The notes under the pieces are model-generated. The model saw nothing but the letters and a program-made list of their open reading frames with translations, was not told where the DNA came from and did no database searches. DNA of 64,000 nucleotides from Parietichytrium sp. I65-24A (taxonomy: Eukaryota > Sar > Bigyra > Thraustochytrida > Thraustochytriidae): the NCBI GenBank assembly GCA_012862575.1, contig BLSF01000018.1:501680-565679 (forward strand). Reading direction: 5' to 3'. A program made the translations under genes and the position numbers. Positions 55,301 through 64,000 of the stretch are shown here, one piece after another. The first letter of the stretch is position 1. Each line of letters starts with the position of its first letter.

Positions 55301-57815
55301 GTCGGCCACCGTATGGGAGGACGGCGACTCCGAGGAGTGCTTCGTTGAGTTCTTCGATGCCCTTGGACTTGAGAGCCTTCTCAACGTTCCCGCGAACAGC
55401 CTTCCACTTGGCAGCTCTTGTGCGCACAATGGCCTTCCTCATGGCAGCCTGCATTTTGGTGACGTACTGCTTGAGCTCCTGCTCAAGCTCCTCCTCGAGA
55501 AGTCCGTAGGCGGCGTCGCGCATAAAAACCTTGCTGTTACCCACCTGGTATTGGTCTCCAACGAGGAAGCCGTTGCTTTCCAGACTCTTGGTCAACTCCT
55601 TGGCACTAGATACAGGTTTGCCCTTGGAGAGAGGGCGGTACTTTTGCAGAAACTCGGCGTGAGACTTGCGAATGGGATATCCCTCCTTTCTGATGCGGCA
55701 TACTTCGAGTAGACCAGCGTAGCGCAGCTGATCCAGCACCATTCTAGCCTGAAACATGTCGCCCTTCTTCTCGGTGTTTGGCTTGACACACCTGATAAAG
55801 TGCGGAGAGCTGGAGTTCAACACCTTCATCAATTCCTGAAGCTGCTGGCGGAACTGAGTGCCGAGACTCATCTTGTTGGAGGTTCCGGCTGTCTTGAAGA
55901 GGTCCTTCATGAGAGGCGACTTGCTGGAGCCCACGAGCTTTGTGATGATGAGCTGAAGCTCGTCCTTGTTCTTCTCCATAAAGTCTGTGACGTTGTACTC
56001 GACCTCTCCGGCATAATGCTTGAAAATAAAGCACGAATTAAGACTTGGATTCGCTTTGATTGCCTTCGGGGACGGTGCCGAAATAACGCCGTCAGACTTT
56101 GGAGCCATGGCGATGACAGCCTTCAGAAAGGTTGGGTCATCCTTGCTGAGCTTGATCTGCTCGTCCAGAAGCGACAAAACTCCCTGGCTCTTTGCAGCCT
56201 CGATGAGGGCGATGACTTTCGAGTTGTCTTTGAACTCAATCTTTTCGACATTCAAGCCGTCCTTTGCATACTCCTCCTGCTCAAGCTTGAAGATGTGGTC
56301 GTTGAAGTGCCCTTGAAGCTTCTCGTTACAGTAGTTGATGCAAAGCTGCTCAAAACTGTTGATCTCGAAGCTCTCAAATCCAAAGATATCGAGGACACCG
56401 ATTGTGGACGAGAAGTCTTTCTTTCCTCCAGCTGCCAGGCTTACGTTGATGGAGTCGATGAGCCAGTTAAACATGTTTCCGTAGACAGCCTTGGCAAGTG
56501 CATCACGGGCAGCTGCAGCGGCAACAGCGGTGTTTGGGCTCATGATCTCCTCCCTTCCAGTCTTGAGCGCGCGCATGGTGAGCGCCTGGGCGAGCTTGTC
56601 CGAAGTAACTCCAAGCTGTTCAGCAGCGAGGTCAAGCATGTCCGGATTGGCGACTTTGCTTGACTCGTCGGAGGAACCCTTCAAAAACTGAATGTTACCG
56701 AGGTGGAGAATGCCGGCCAAGGTTTGGACAATCTGCTCCTCAAATTTGTCCTTGATGCCCACGACTTCCATGGCCATGAGGGTAGACTTCCACTCGTCAG
56801 CGTCATCCACATTTGGGATCTCGGTAGCAGCCTTCTTGGACTGGTTGAGGAACGCGTACTGGGTCGCGTCAGAGAGAAAGTACTTTTGCTTCATCTCTGG
56901 GTTATTGTTGGCAGCCGCGCAAATCTGGTAAAAGATATGGTAGTTGCGCTCGCCCTCACCTTGGCGCACAAGCCTTGACTTCTCCAAAAGATAGTTGTCG
57001 ATCTTACCTCCGACAATTTCTCCGCCCTTGAACAAGATGGTGATGAATTTACCAAAGCGGGAGGAGTTGTTGTTGCGGGAAGTCTTGGCGTTTCCAAAAG
57101 CCTCCATGAGAGGATTGGCCTCCAGGACGCGATTGTGGATGGAGCCAAGCTCGTCCCCGGAAGAGGTCTTGACGCTCTTGCGCTTGGAGGAGCGCTTGCC
57201 CTTCGAGCTGCCGCTAGAACCAAACGACTTTTCGCGCTTGGACTTTTCCGCAATGTACTGCAAGAAGAGCTTGGTGGCCTCGGTCTTTCCTGCACCGGAC
57301 TCACCAGAGACAATGCACGCCTGGTCAGCTGGCGCAGACCCCTTCTTGGAGGACGCGGCAGAGATCATTGCGCGGAAGGCGTCATCCGCGACACCGTACA
57401 CATGAGGGTCCATGTCGCGGCTGCCCTTGTCCAGGTACTCGTCCATAACCTGAGGACTGTAAATGGGGAGCAGTTTGAAAGGATTGAGAGACACCAGAAT
57501 GCGCCCAACATTGGTGTAGATGACGTCCTCGCCGTAGCGGATGCGCAGATTGTGCAAAATGGAGCTCTCGTTCAGATCCTTGAGGGCGACCATGTCATCG
57601 ATTGGCTTGAGCGACTGCTCCTCCATTCTGATGGTCGACTCCGTCTCATTGGCCTTCAACGCCTGTGGCTTGTTGCTTGGCTTGCCATTCTGCAACACTC
57701 TGACCTGGCCTGGCTTGCCGGCCTCGAAGGCGGTCACCACCTGCGCTGGAAGCACCACTTCTTCATCGTCTTGGATGAACACGTAGCTGTTCGCTGCAAA
57801 TGTAGTCTTGCCCAT
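52359..57815 (-). CDS. MyTH4-FERM myosin heavy chain
   Basis: Actin-based motor, 1818 aa in one exon, ATG at 57815. A short SH3-like N-terminus precedes the motor (~65-785). The motor has the P-loop GESGAGKT at 171-178, loop 1 rich in Ser and Lys, switch I NNNSSRFGKF, switch II DIFGFESFE, the FIRCVKPN actin-side strand and the converter. One degenerate IQ-like segment (MQAAMRKAIVRTRAAKW) lies at ~785-810. Residues ~830-1220 consist of repeated ~50-residue helical hairpins. The MyTH4 domain begins near 1268 (LKLWSRNKPIPKSLLKL) and runs to ~1400. A FERM-like region fills ~1410-1818, with a C-terminal PH-like lobe. This domain order matches myosins that bind microtubules or membrane cargo in amoebae, animals and stramenopiles. 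Exact class not assigned. Confidence 0.97.
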   Translation of the reverse strand: MGKTTFAANSYVFIQDDEEVVLPAQVVTAFEAGKPGQVRVLQNGKPSNKPQALKANETESTIRMEEQSLKPIDDMVALKDLNESSILHNLRIRYGEDVIYTNVGRILVSLNPFKLLPIYSPQVMDEYLDKGSRDMDPHVYGVADDAFRAMISAASSKKGSAPADQACIVSGESGAGKTEATKLFLQYIAEKSKREKSFGSSGSSKGKRSSKRKSVKTSSGDELGSIHNRVLEANPLMEAFGNAKTSRNNNSSRFGKFITILFKGGEIVGGKIDNYLLEKSRLVRQGEGERNYHIFYQICAAANNNPEMKQKYFLSDATQYAFLNQSKKAATEIPNVDDADEWKSTLMAMEVVGIKDKFEEQIVQTLAGILHLGNIQFLKGSSDESSKVANPDMLDLAAEQLGVTSDKLAQALTMRALKTGREEIMSPNTAVAAAAARDALAKAVYGNMFNWLIDSINVSLAAGGKKDFSSTIGVLDIFGFESFEINSFEQLCINYCNEKLQGHFNDHIFKLEQEEYAKDGLNVEKIEFKDNSKVIALIEAAKSQGVLSLLDEQIKLSKDDPTFLKAVIAMAPKSDGVISAPSPKAIKANPSLNSCFIFKHYAGEVEYNVTDFMEKNKDELQLIITKLVGSSKSPLMKDLFKTAGTSNKMSLGTQFRQQLQELMKVLNSSSPHFIRCVKPNTEKKGDMFQARMVLDQLRYAGLLEVCRIRKEGYPIRKSHAEFLQKYRPLSKGKPVSSAKELTKSLESNGFLVGDQYQVGNSKVFMRDAAYGLLEEELEQELKQYVTKMQAAMRKAIVRTRAAKWKAVRGNVEKALKSKGIEELNEALLGVAVLPYGGRHIKWVMDAKSELEYRQEEEGLNRMLEVALDSKDVAEIKRAIKTCEGKKMGDAKLLAEARKVLKDIEEEKKVREELRAVIDKGDDIAALESVLAKSTKMKLQHTVEARDAQALLERLKETNAELAKLQKAIDKPDPAGIKKAMNRLVELGQKSHELVQKGQQVVKETAKASKEKEEEQERLLDELDAAMKAKDLLKLNELEVNVLAIGLEEHDLAKAAMELRKTLEKNAELLTNLTSTMRGATYHAESSSGITVKEIDDLSQALTDAKKQGVSDEDPTIVEAKELIKKLEKQVEVQKDLDALVEKVNQKKPKDFIGDLKSALQQAQASGVDTQSARRIRDWVTTVEQEEAEINVKDLAARRQANLDKLRDASKDDLEQLAMERLSKLATDKHKQLIEQAKDDSVYDLKKFYKIRTNEDFTENLPEDERAIAAKLKLWSRNKPIPKSLLKLSDDQNRTALRINRAILQYCGDMSTSFPATLAQYMLVKGLEDPQMCDEIFIQLCKHVYVNPKPESADRAWLLFCMATKTFPPSDAFAPYLINFLLAHQTLPGLPGNYARLCIVQLDATIELGQSWFKPNLEEIQCYRKRPPVLAPIHMVDGEITQYPITPDLRVAQVVELIRRQLGIDDDTSAGFPSWGVFVKDGKENGKPDPYTRLHNFYSHYNPKKIQHVRLFLEHWKGKEEELFSKLVEKYGPEPDAAAKKKQTFLSIPVTGAMQAVKMLGLTSSRSTPPAPKTGWPLPWWAHLGDVYLRMTTQGKEPIFEFKRRMITPDLAVDRRLYLQLLQDIKSGDLFLDKETEVAEAALLAVVMEEKGHKVPKAEKLAEAGIAKFMNPYWRRLKAPENWARTAAAIAKDNKPPRTEQKIMERFVELCKQSKVYGMTFFYGRRNDADSDYVIGVDSAGIHFIKKTDSSIEIENSVDYKKIIKYGATVEYFWMNVDDKSIANKKTFNLGGQGVNILIYTLQSWELYETVFDWTHVNT

Positions 57816-58186
57816 CTTGATCGTTTATTTTCACCGCCTGTATATTCCTCAATATGTATCCAACCACAACAACGACAACAACTGCAACAACAACAGCACC
57901 AGGCACAGAAACCGCTTGCACAGGTCTCTTCGCACGCAAGTCGATCTTTCGATTCTTCGTTCCTCCTTCCCGTCCGAGACTGATCGATCTCTGGGACTTG
58001 GCCACTCCTCCGATGCGTGAGAGAGCCAATGCCACAACGCAAATGAGGTCTGCTTCCCTCCTGCGCCCACCTCTGCTCGCGCCTAATCCTCCGCTACCAC
58101 ACGCTACTGCGCACGAATTTCCACGTTGTAATGCGCCGCAGTGCTATCGGTCACTCACGTAAAACACTACCACTGCGGCACTGCCC

Positions 58187-58307
58187 CTCTCTCTCTCTCA
58201 CTCTCTCTCTCTGGTATCCCCCCCCTCTCCCTCTCTGTCTGTCTCTCTCTCTTTCTCTCTCTCTTCTCTCCTCCTCTGCGTGTGCTCGCTCCTCTCTCTT
58301 ACACCCC

Positions 58308-58356
<49 letters not shown>

Positions 58357-58361
58357 GAGAG
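58187..58361. repeat. CT microsatellite
   Basis: A long pyrimidine tract of CT units with TGTCTCTGTCTCTG interruptions, about 500 nt upstream of the myosin start. Confidence 0.9.
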
Positions 58362-61300
58362 GGATGCTCTGACGTGGCTTGTTTATTTGCTCCTTGCACA
58401 TTCACAATTTTCACATTTTTCATCTTCCTAAAAAAAATTATCTGATTCTGTTCTCTCCCCCTCGCCTAAGACCAAGTGGACACATGGTTACGTAGAACTT
58501 GATACTCATTAAGAGGGGGATGAGGAGGTACGCTAGCATATCCATACTACCACTGCAGTATCTGGACGTGTATCTTTTGAGTAGGATCTACTGAAGGAGG
58601 AGCGAGGTACTACCATACGCTATTGTTCACTCTAAACAAGAAGGTATCCTGCTTTAGCACAGAATGAATCGCACACCAGGGCTACATAGCTACGACGGTC
58701 ATTAGGTCGAACATTATGGAGTAGGTAACCCCTTTCCTAAGATCGCCGCCCCTCTCTCGGGCCGCTGAAAGCGTGTGAGTAGCGCAGCGCTGTGAGAGGG
58801 AAGGTTTGTTTTGAGTGAGTGAGTGAGTGAGTGATTGAGTGTGTGCACTATGATGAGTTTCACACGTGGTTCGCTGGAGGAGTAGCGTGCAGTTATGCTG
58901 GACTATGAGTGTGTATGTGCGGCATTGTGCGGTCTGGATGGAACTGCAGTGGGAAGGAATGTGTGATTTGTTCATTCTTCTTCTTTGGAGAAAGGAAGGA
59001 CACTTAGCAACGGAGCTTGTCCACGACTCTTTTTTGGTTTTATCAATTCAATGCATACTGGCATACTGAACAATGTCAACATTGCCAACGAAGGATTTTC
59101 ATGACAGGTTTTGCAATCTGTCAAAAAAGTTGTGCTCTTGTGAAGAAAAGAAAGAAAGGATGGACATTGCACACCCCGCTGCAGGGCTGTTGTGAAGTTT
59201 TTGGGAGGAAGGCATGTTTGTCAACGCCGTGACCTCAAGGATCAAGTGATCTTGAGTTCGTTCTCTTGGTCACATGTCACATCCACACGCAGCGAGCGTT
59301 CCTGCCCATTTTTTATCATCGTAAATCGAAAAAAATTATGAAATTCTATTTTTCTGCCCTTTTTTTATACCTGACTGTGAATTCTGAGTTCTGACAGATC
59401 TCCGCTGTACTTTCCCAGAATAGTGAGGAGTCCTACCTTTCTTGCTGGATATGCCTATGACACTCAATCCAACACGCGGGAGAGGCAGGAGGAGGAGGTC
59501 CTGGGTACTATGGTACTGCTAAGCGGTACTGTATGTACACACCTCAGGTAACGACTAGCAGGGCTCTTAGAAGGGGAGGTAGCGAATTCCTCGATGCTAC
59601 CCACCACGTGGCACGCTTCTCAGATGTCAGTCAGCTGCTCGAGTACTGTGATGTTCTCGATGCTCTCGATGTTCTCGATGCCCGAAAAGGCCAATGTTCA
59701 ATCAAAAGTTCGAAAATGGAGATGACTGCGTCGAAGTTTGGTGAGTTCTGTTCAGTCAGAACCCTCTTTTTTTTGTTTCCTCTCGACTTTTTCTCGATCG
59801 AGAAAAGATAGAGATCAACCGAAGAGCCCAGACAACCGCGCTTTAACCTGCGTGTATGAGTCCGCTGTGTAGGAGTAAGAACGATTAAACTTGAAGATCT
59901 GCCGGGATTTCATGGATCGTCTCTGATTCGCTTGCACTACTTAATAACTTAAGCTGCGCACTAAAACAGAGGTTGCTTTTTTGATTGCAACAGATCCAAC
60001 ATGGCAAAATCGATCGTTCAATCGAATCGAGCACGAGAAACGATATTAGAAAAGCGCTAAAACAGCGACAGCTTGACAGCTTGAAAATCTGAGGGCTTGC
60101 GATCGAGCCAGCCTCCCAGGCCCACAGCGCATATACATGGACTGACCGACACTCGCGTCAGATGGAAACCTGGCAAAACTGACCGTACCTTAACTTATTG
60201 GGGAGGAAGGGTGGCGCGTGTCTGCTAATCACCAAAGCGCACACCTCGAAGGTGGTACGCGGGGCTACGTTTCTTACGTTTCCATCGTTTCCATGAGACA
60301 TGATACCCAGGGTATCGGGGCCAAGTACCTAGCTTGTACTGCGTGCTGAAGTGGATCATCGTTGAGCTTCTCTGTTAATTAAAACTTATTCTCAATCAAT
60401 TCAATCTTGATCAATCGATCAAAAGTTGTTGTCAAAGTGAGCCTGCGACTCTGGGGAAACATTTGGAAGCGAGGAAGCGATCTGGGCGTTCCAACTCCAA
60501 CTCCTCCAACTCCACCAACTCGTCCACCTCCTCTATCCTAACACTCTGCACCAATTGGGTTGTCGCGGCTCTCGACACTGGCGAAGGTGGCAGTCCTGCG
60601 AAGCCGTGCTCTGACTCAGAGGCGTGCAAGCGCTTGGATTCTTGGCTCCCTTGCTCCCAAGTCTCTCAAGCATTGGTATGTGTGTGTCCTGCTTCGGTTA
60701 AGCTCGCGCGCAATTGAGTGAAGATGTCGCGTCTCAAGTGATCATCGTCCGGGATCTTTGCAAAATGCAACAAGATTTGTGAATGACATAACGTGTGCTT
60801 TCTCACCCCATGATGGCTTTGTTTGGCCTCTGCTTTTTTTTTTGTTCCCTCGTCATCGCGTCCATCGCGTCCGTGGCGCTTGGGCCGTGATTGGCTTTTT
60901 GACGTCCTGATGACAAACTTCTCGACAGTGGGTGATGTCCGGCTAGCTGACCCTGACGACCCTGACGACGGGGAGCAGTGGCAGCAGTGGCCCCAGAGGC
61001 CCCAGCTTCGTATCGTCCACGCCTGAGTGTAATACTCCCGGTCAATACTCACAGTACTGCACTAGCACTGCGACATCGCACCGCGCGAACAAAACTTTTT
61101 GTGACAGCTCTCGATGTGATGAGCTGGCGTGGCCGGCACTCTGTACTCACAGTCAGAACGAGGGTCGGAGCCGGAAGAAGCTTTTACACATTTTGCCTTG
61201 CAGCGTTGGATAGCGTTGGAGCCTTGGAGCGGCGCGCAGGGGAGTTACAGCTCCTGTTGTCACGGTACTCAGTGTACTGGGGTTACTGGGGTACACAAAG

Positions 61301-61423
61301 CCACCCACCAACCTCTGGCGAGCATCTCCTAGCACCAACACTGTGGCGTGTGCCGAGAATCTACGAAGTTCTCGGCAATGTCAACGTGTCATGATTTGTG
61401 CTTCCAAGCTTTCCAAGCTTCGA

Positions 61424-61481
61424 TCTTTCTTTCTTTCCTTCTTTCTTTCCTTCTTTCTTTCTTTCTTTCTTTCTTTCTTTT
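61424..61481. repeat. CTTT microsatellite
   Basis: TTTCTTTC run with CCTT interruptions in gene-free DNA. Confidence 0.9.
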
Positions 61482-62256
61482 CCATTCTTTCTGCTTGGTT
61501 ATGCGGAGCCCTTTGGTCTTCCCATCTCCGACCGTCTCGAAAGCTTTCGATCTTGAAAAGCGTTCGAAAAGTTCACCGCCATGGCATGATGGTGAGTGAG
61601 CCTGGCGAGCGCCCGCAGATGTCTGCTGCTCTGGTAGTCAAGGCATACCAAGGCATCATCAATAATCATCATCAGCCATGTGAATGCGAATACGAATGCG
61701 AGTGCGAGTGCGAGGGAAACAGATTTGCTCGAGCCAATTTTGCAAGCAGAGTTCAGAATTCAGAAGAATTCAGAATTCACACTCGCGCCTCACCATTTTC
61801 CTTTTCCGTTTTTAACTGTAAGTTTCCGTGTTTCCATCCTTTTTCAGCCAATCGAAACCGATCGAAATTGTGTCCCCAACGAGGACACATCCGCACAATG
61901 TCTCGCGAAATCCGCCACCAGATGTCTCCTCCCGCTTTCGCGCAGCTTCATCCGTTAAGGATTTATAGGGAATCGGTCGGCGAACGTTAGCGTACCAGTA
62001 ACGCCCTCCCTCAAAGAAGGGAAAAGGATTGAAAAGTGTCCCTGCGTACTGAGTACCCCTGCTCTTTCAACGTCCCCTCACCTCCAGGTCTAGCGAATTC
62101 TGAAGCTTGCGAAGAGATTTTCGATCTCTCAAGCTATTCCGTGGAAACAGAGTTGTGAAAAAGAGAAGAGAGGCGCAAGTGAAAAAAAAGTAAAAGGTGA
62201 AAGGTGAAAAGTAAAAGGTGAAAGGTGAAAGAAAGGTGAAAAGCAGAGCAGGCAAG

Positions 62257-62939
62257 ATGAGCGGCGCAGATGTGGACACGCTATGCGCCATGTTTGAGCA
62301 GGTAGATAGAGCGGTCGTGGAGATCGTCCTGGAGAGCAACAACTTCAACATGGAGAGAGCGCTGGATCAGCTGCTGCAAATGTCCGCGGAACAGGAGAGC
62401 GCGACGAAGGATGTTGGTCAGCAAGAGGAACTTCATCATCAACAAAAGCAGCAACAGGAGGAAGAGGAGAACGTGGAGCTGGACGCGGAAGAAGAGGGGA
62501 CGTGGCGGTCGCGGATTCCCGCGGACTTTCTGAGGCTCCCAAAAGATGTCAAAGTGCGCCTTGAAGACGAGCTGCAGATTCAGCAGGACATGCAAGTGGC
62601 TCAGATGCTTGCGAACGAGCACTTTAGGAGAGAATTAGCTCAGCACGAAGAGTTTAGACAGCACTTTGACAGCGGCAACTCCGAATCGCTCTCAGACTGG
62701 ACGGCCGCTTTAATAATCTGAGTGAGGCTGCCAAGACAAAATTCAACGCACTTGCCACGAAATTTCGCCGCGGCGAGTACCAAGCGCTCGAGTCCAGTGA
62801 CGCGGATTCTTACCTCAACGCCATGCTCCCGTCAAATGGGTCGAGCATGTCGCGAAATCGGAGAAGAGGCGATAATGTCTCAGAGGATGGCGTAGAGATG
62901 GATAACTTCTCGGGCATGTCCCGCATGAAGATTCAATGA
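62257..62939 (+). CDS. CUE-domain ubiquitin-binding protein, frame broken near its 3' third
   Basis: Predicted ubiquitin-binding adaptor. From the ATG at 62257, residues 1-45 form a CUE domain (VDTLCAMFEQVDRAVVEIVL, then NFNMERALDQLLQM). A Gln/Glu linker and a helical segment follow. The frame stops at 62719-62721, but another frame continues from about 62700 with GRFNNLSEAAKTKFNALATKF and ends at a TGA at 62937-62939. The continuation looks like the natural C-terminus of a CUE protein, with a helix then an acidic tail. A one-base error or a mutation is the simplest explanation. A 44-nt intron (62652-62695, GTTTAG...CTCTCAG) would also restore the frame but is short and unlike the other introns. 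Tail to tail with the peroxidase. Confidence 0.72.
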
Positions 62940-63099
62940 TGCCTAACAGGCTTCTTGTTTCAAGAAAGCACAGGCAGAAAGTATATATCATTTGTTTATT
63001 CTCCATGGAGAGAAACAGCTACGTTAATGCCAAGCAAGCTATAGCTTGATGATATCTCTATCACAGGGAAGAGCCATGTCAGAGTGTCTCAAGGATCAC

Positions 63100-63666
63100 C
63101 TATTGGGACAGCGCGTCCTCGATTGCGCTTTGTACGCGGTACGCTAGCGGGGATGTCAACATGCTGAAAAAGTTGACGAGGTGCCCTTCCTTGTCGATTA
63201 ATATTTTCCAAAAGTTCCACCTGGGAACTCCGGCCCAACCGAGACCTGCTTCTGATCGAGCAAATTTGTAAAAATCGTTGCTTCCAAGTTCCACCATCTC
63301 TGCCATGGGGAACGACACGGAGAACTTGGCCGAGCAAAACTCGGACAGCTCTTGAGACGACTTCGGCTCCTGGTTAAAGTCATTTGAAGGTACGCCGAGT
63401 ACCACCAGTCCTTTGGACTTATACTTTTGATACAGCTCTTCCAGCTCTCCCAACTGATAGGTGAACCCGCACTTGCTGGCCGTGTTAACGACCAAAACAA
63501 CTTTTCCCTTGAAATCATCCAAACGAATCTCCTCCTCCCCGCCCAACGCTTCAAATTTGATCCCCTTGACCGTCCCGCTGGACCTCTCTGGCACCCACTG
63601 CGTGAAGCCAAACGCAAAGGCAGCCACTGCCGCGGCAACCGCGACCACACTCCTTCCAAAACCCAT
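63100..63666 (-). CDS. glutathione peroxidase-like thiol peroxidase, membrane-anchored
   Basis: Reduces hydrogen peroxide and lipid hydroperoxides, usually with thioredoxin in the Cys form. 188 aa, ATG at 63666. A hydrophobic N-terminus (~5-22, VVAVAAAVAAFAFGF) suggests a signal peptide or anchor. The catalytic motif VVNTASKCGFT carries a Cys (TGC codon, not Sec). The Gln-containing motif reads PSNDFNQEP, one residue shorter than the usual form. The EFC Cys is the likely resolving residue. WNFWKILID supplies the Trp and Asn. The N-terminal half after the anchor starts like other family members (GTVKGIKFEALGG). No organelle can be stated. Confidence 0.95.
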   Translation of the reverse strand: MGFGRSVVAVAAAVAAFAFGFTQWVPERSSGTVKGIKFEALGGEEEIRLDDFKGKVVLVVNTASKCGFTYQLGELEELYQKYKSKGLVVLGVPSNDFNQEPKSSQELSEFCSAKFSVSFPMAEMVELGSNDFYKFARSEAGLGWAGVPRWNFWKILIDKEGHLVNFFSMLTSPLAYRVQSAIEDALSQ

Positions 63667-64000
63667 CTCGACGCGTCTTTCTCCCTCCTATGCGCCTGCG
63701 CCCTGACAGCCCTGCTCTCCTGCGTGAATACGTTCTCTTGGAAGCACAATAAAGCAAGCACAGCACAGCACAAACGTATCCAATCCTCCGTCCACATACA
63801 CATGCAAACTATGCAAACCTTGAAGATGTTTGTTTTCAAGAAGGCACTGCAGCAGCCACCAAGGCTAACCACCACGTACACGTAAAGCATGTACTAGGCG
63901 ACCTATTCTGTCAGGCGACCAGACTTTGCAGTCTTTGCAGTCTTTGGAGACTTTGGAGTGCGAGAGAGTTTTGTCGCAGTCTTGCTGTCTTTGCTGTCTT
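63667..64000. other. upstream region of the peroxidase, to window end
   Basis: 334 nt. A CTTTGCAGT-type repeat (about 63924-63950) and GTCTTGCTGTCTTTGCTGTCTT units close the window. Any gene beyond is cut off. Confidence 0.4.

Larger units (their letters stand above)
57816..62256. other. 4.4-kb gene-free region with simple repeats
   Basis: Upstream of the myosin (-) and of the CUE gene (+). It contains a CAA-type run (57865-57900), a CT-rich microsatellite (about 58187-58361), GAGT units (58814-58836), a CTTT run (about 61424-61481), GAATGCGAGTGC units (61684-61716), TTCAGAATTC motifs (61748-61785) and AAAGGTGAAAAG-type units just before the CUE start (62190-62240). Open frames here are short or low-complexity. 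I cannot support an RNA gene. Confidence 0.5.

Noticed and set aside
53154-55712. 852-codon open frame antisense to the myosin
   Set aside because: It lies opposite the myosin tail and reads as Leu/Val-rich sequence with no domain. Biased codon use in the tail explains the lack of stops.

Overview
This is eukaryotic nuclear DNA from a single-celled, intron-poor organism. Nineteen protein genes can be supported. They include HIRA, DNA ligase IV, RAD51C, a MyTH4-FERM myosin, a TRF4-type nucleotidyltransferase and an AP2-domain protein. Coding frames are long and mostly uninterrupted. Five introns can be placed with confidence, all near the 5' end of their gene, and all start GTGAGT and end CAG. 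There are no operons, ribosome binding sites, IS elements, CRISPR arrays or phage genes. My best guess is a stramenopile-like protist, for example a thraustochytrid, because of the MyTH4-FERM myosin, an AP2 protein with Gln/Asn tracts, and few introns. An intron-poor alga is the alternative. This is inference and was not tested.

Layout. 125-11720: a ZnT5/Msc2-like zinc transporter (+), a WDR27-like WD40 protein (-) and the histone chaperone HIRA (+). 11721-20874: about 9 kb with no gene I can support. 20875-33959: an AP2-domain protein (+), a G-patch protein of the GPATCH1/TOUGH type (+), RAD51C (-), a CCDC148-like coiled-coil protein (-) and DNA ligase IV (+). 33960-37264: gene-free DNA containing a duplicated block. 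37265-57815: a possible Ig-fold transcription factor (+), an OTUD5-like deubiquitinase with UIM repeats (-), a VOC-like protein (+), a small prefoldin-like protein (+), an unrecognised protein (-), the TRF4-type enzyme (+), an ankyrin protein (+), a membrane-anchored polysaccharide deacetylase (-) and the myosin (-). 57816-62256: gene-free. 62257-63666: a CUE-domain protein with a broken frame (+) and a glutathione peroxidase (-).

Functionally the genes are unrelated housekeeping functions: zinc handling, chromatin assembly, double-strand-break repair by both homologous recombination and end joining, RNA processing and tailing, ubiquitin handling, actin-based motility and peroxide defence. 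Nothing shows that neighbours work together.

The main structural feature is technical. Each of the three single N bases (6886, 14136, 35757) lies between two near-identical copies of a 1.1-1.9 kb block. The copy on the left runs up to the N, or to a noisy tail before it, and the copy on the right starts at the N. This is the pattern of overlapping contig ends that were never merged, probably because the two haplotypes differ. The 366 bases before the third N contain no CA and no AT dinucleotide and look like pyrosequencing noise. The real locus is probably about 4 kb shorter than shown.
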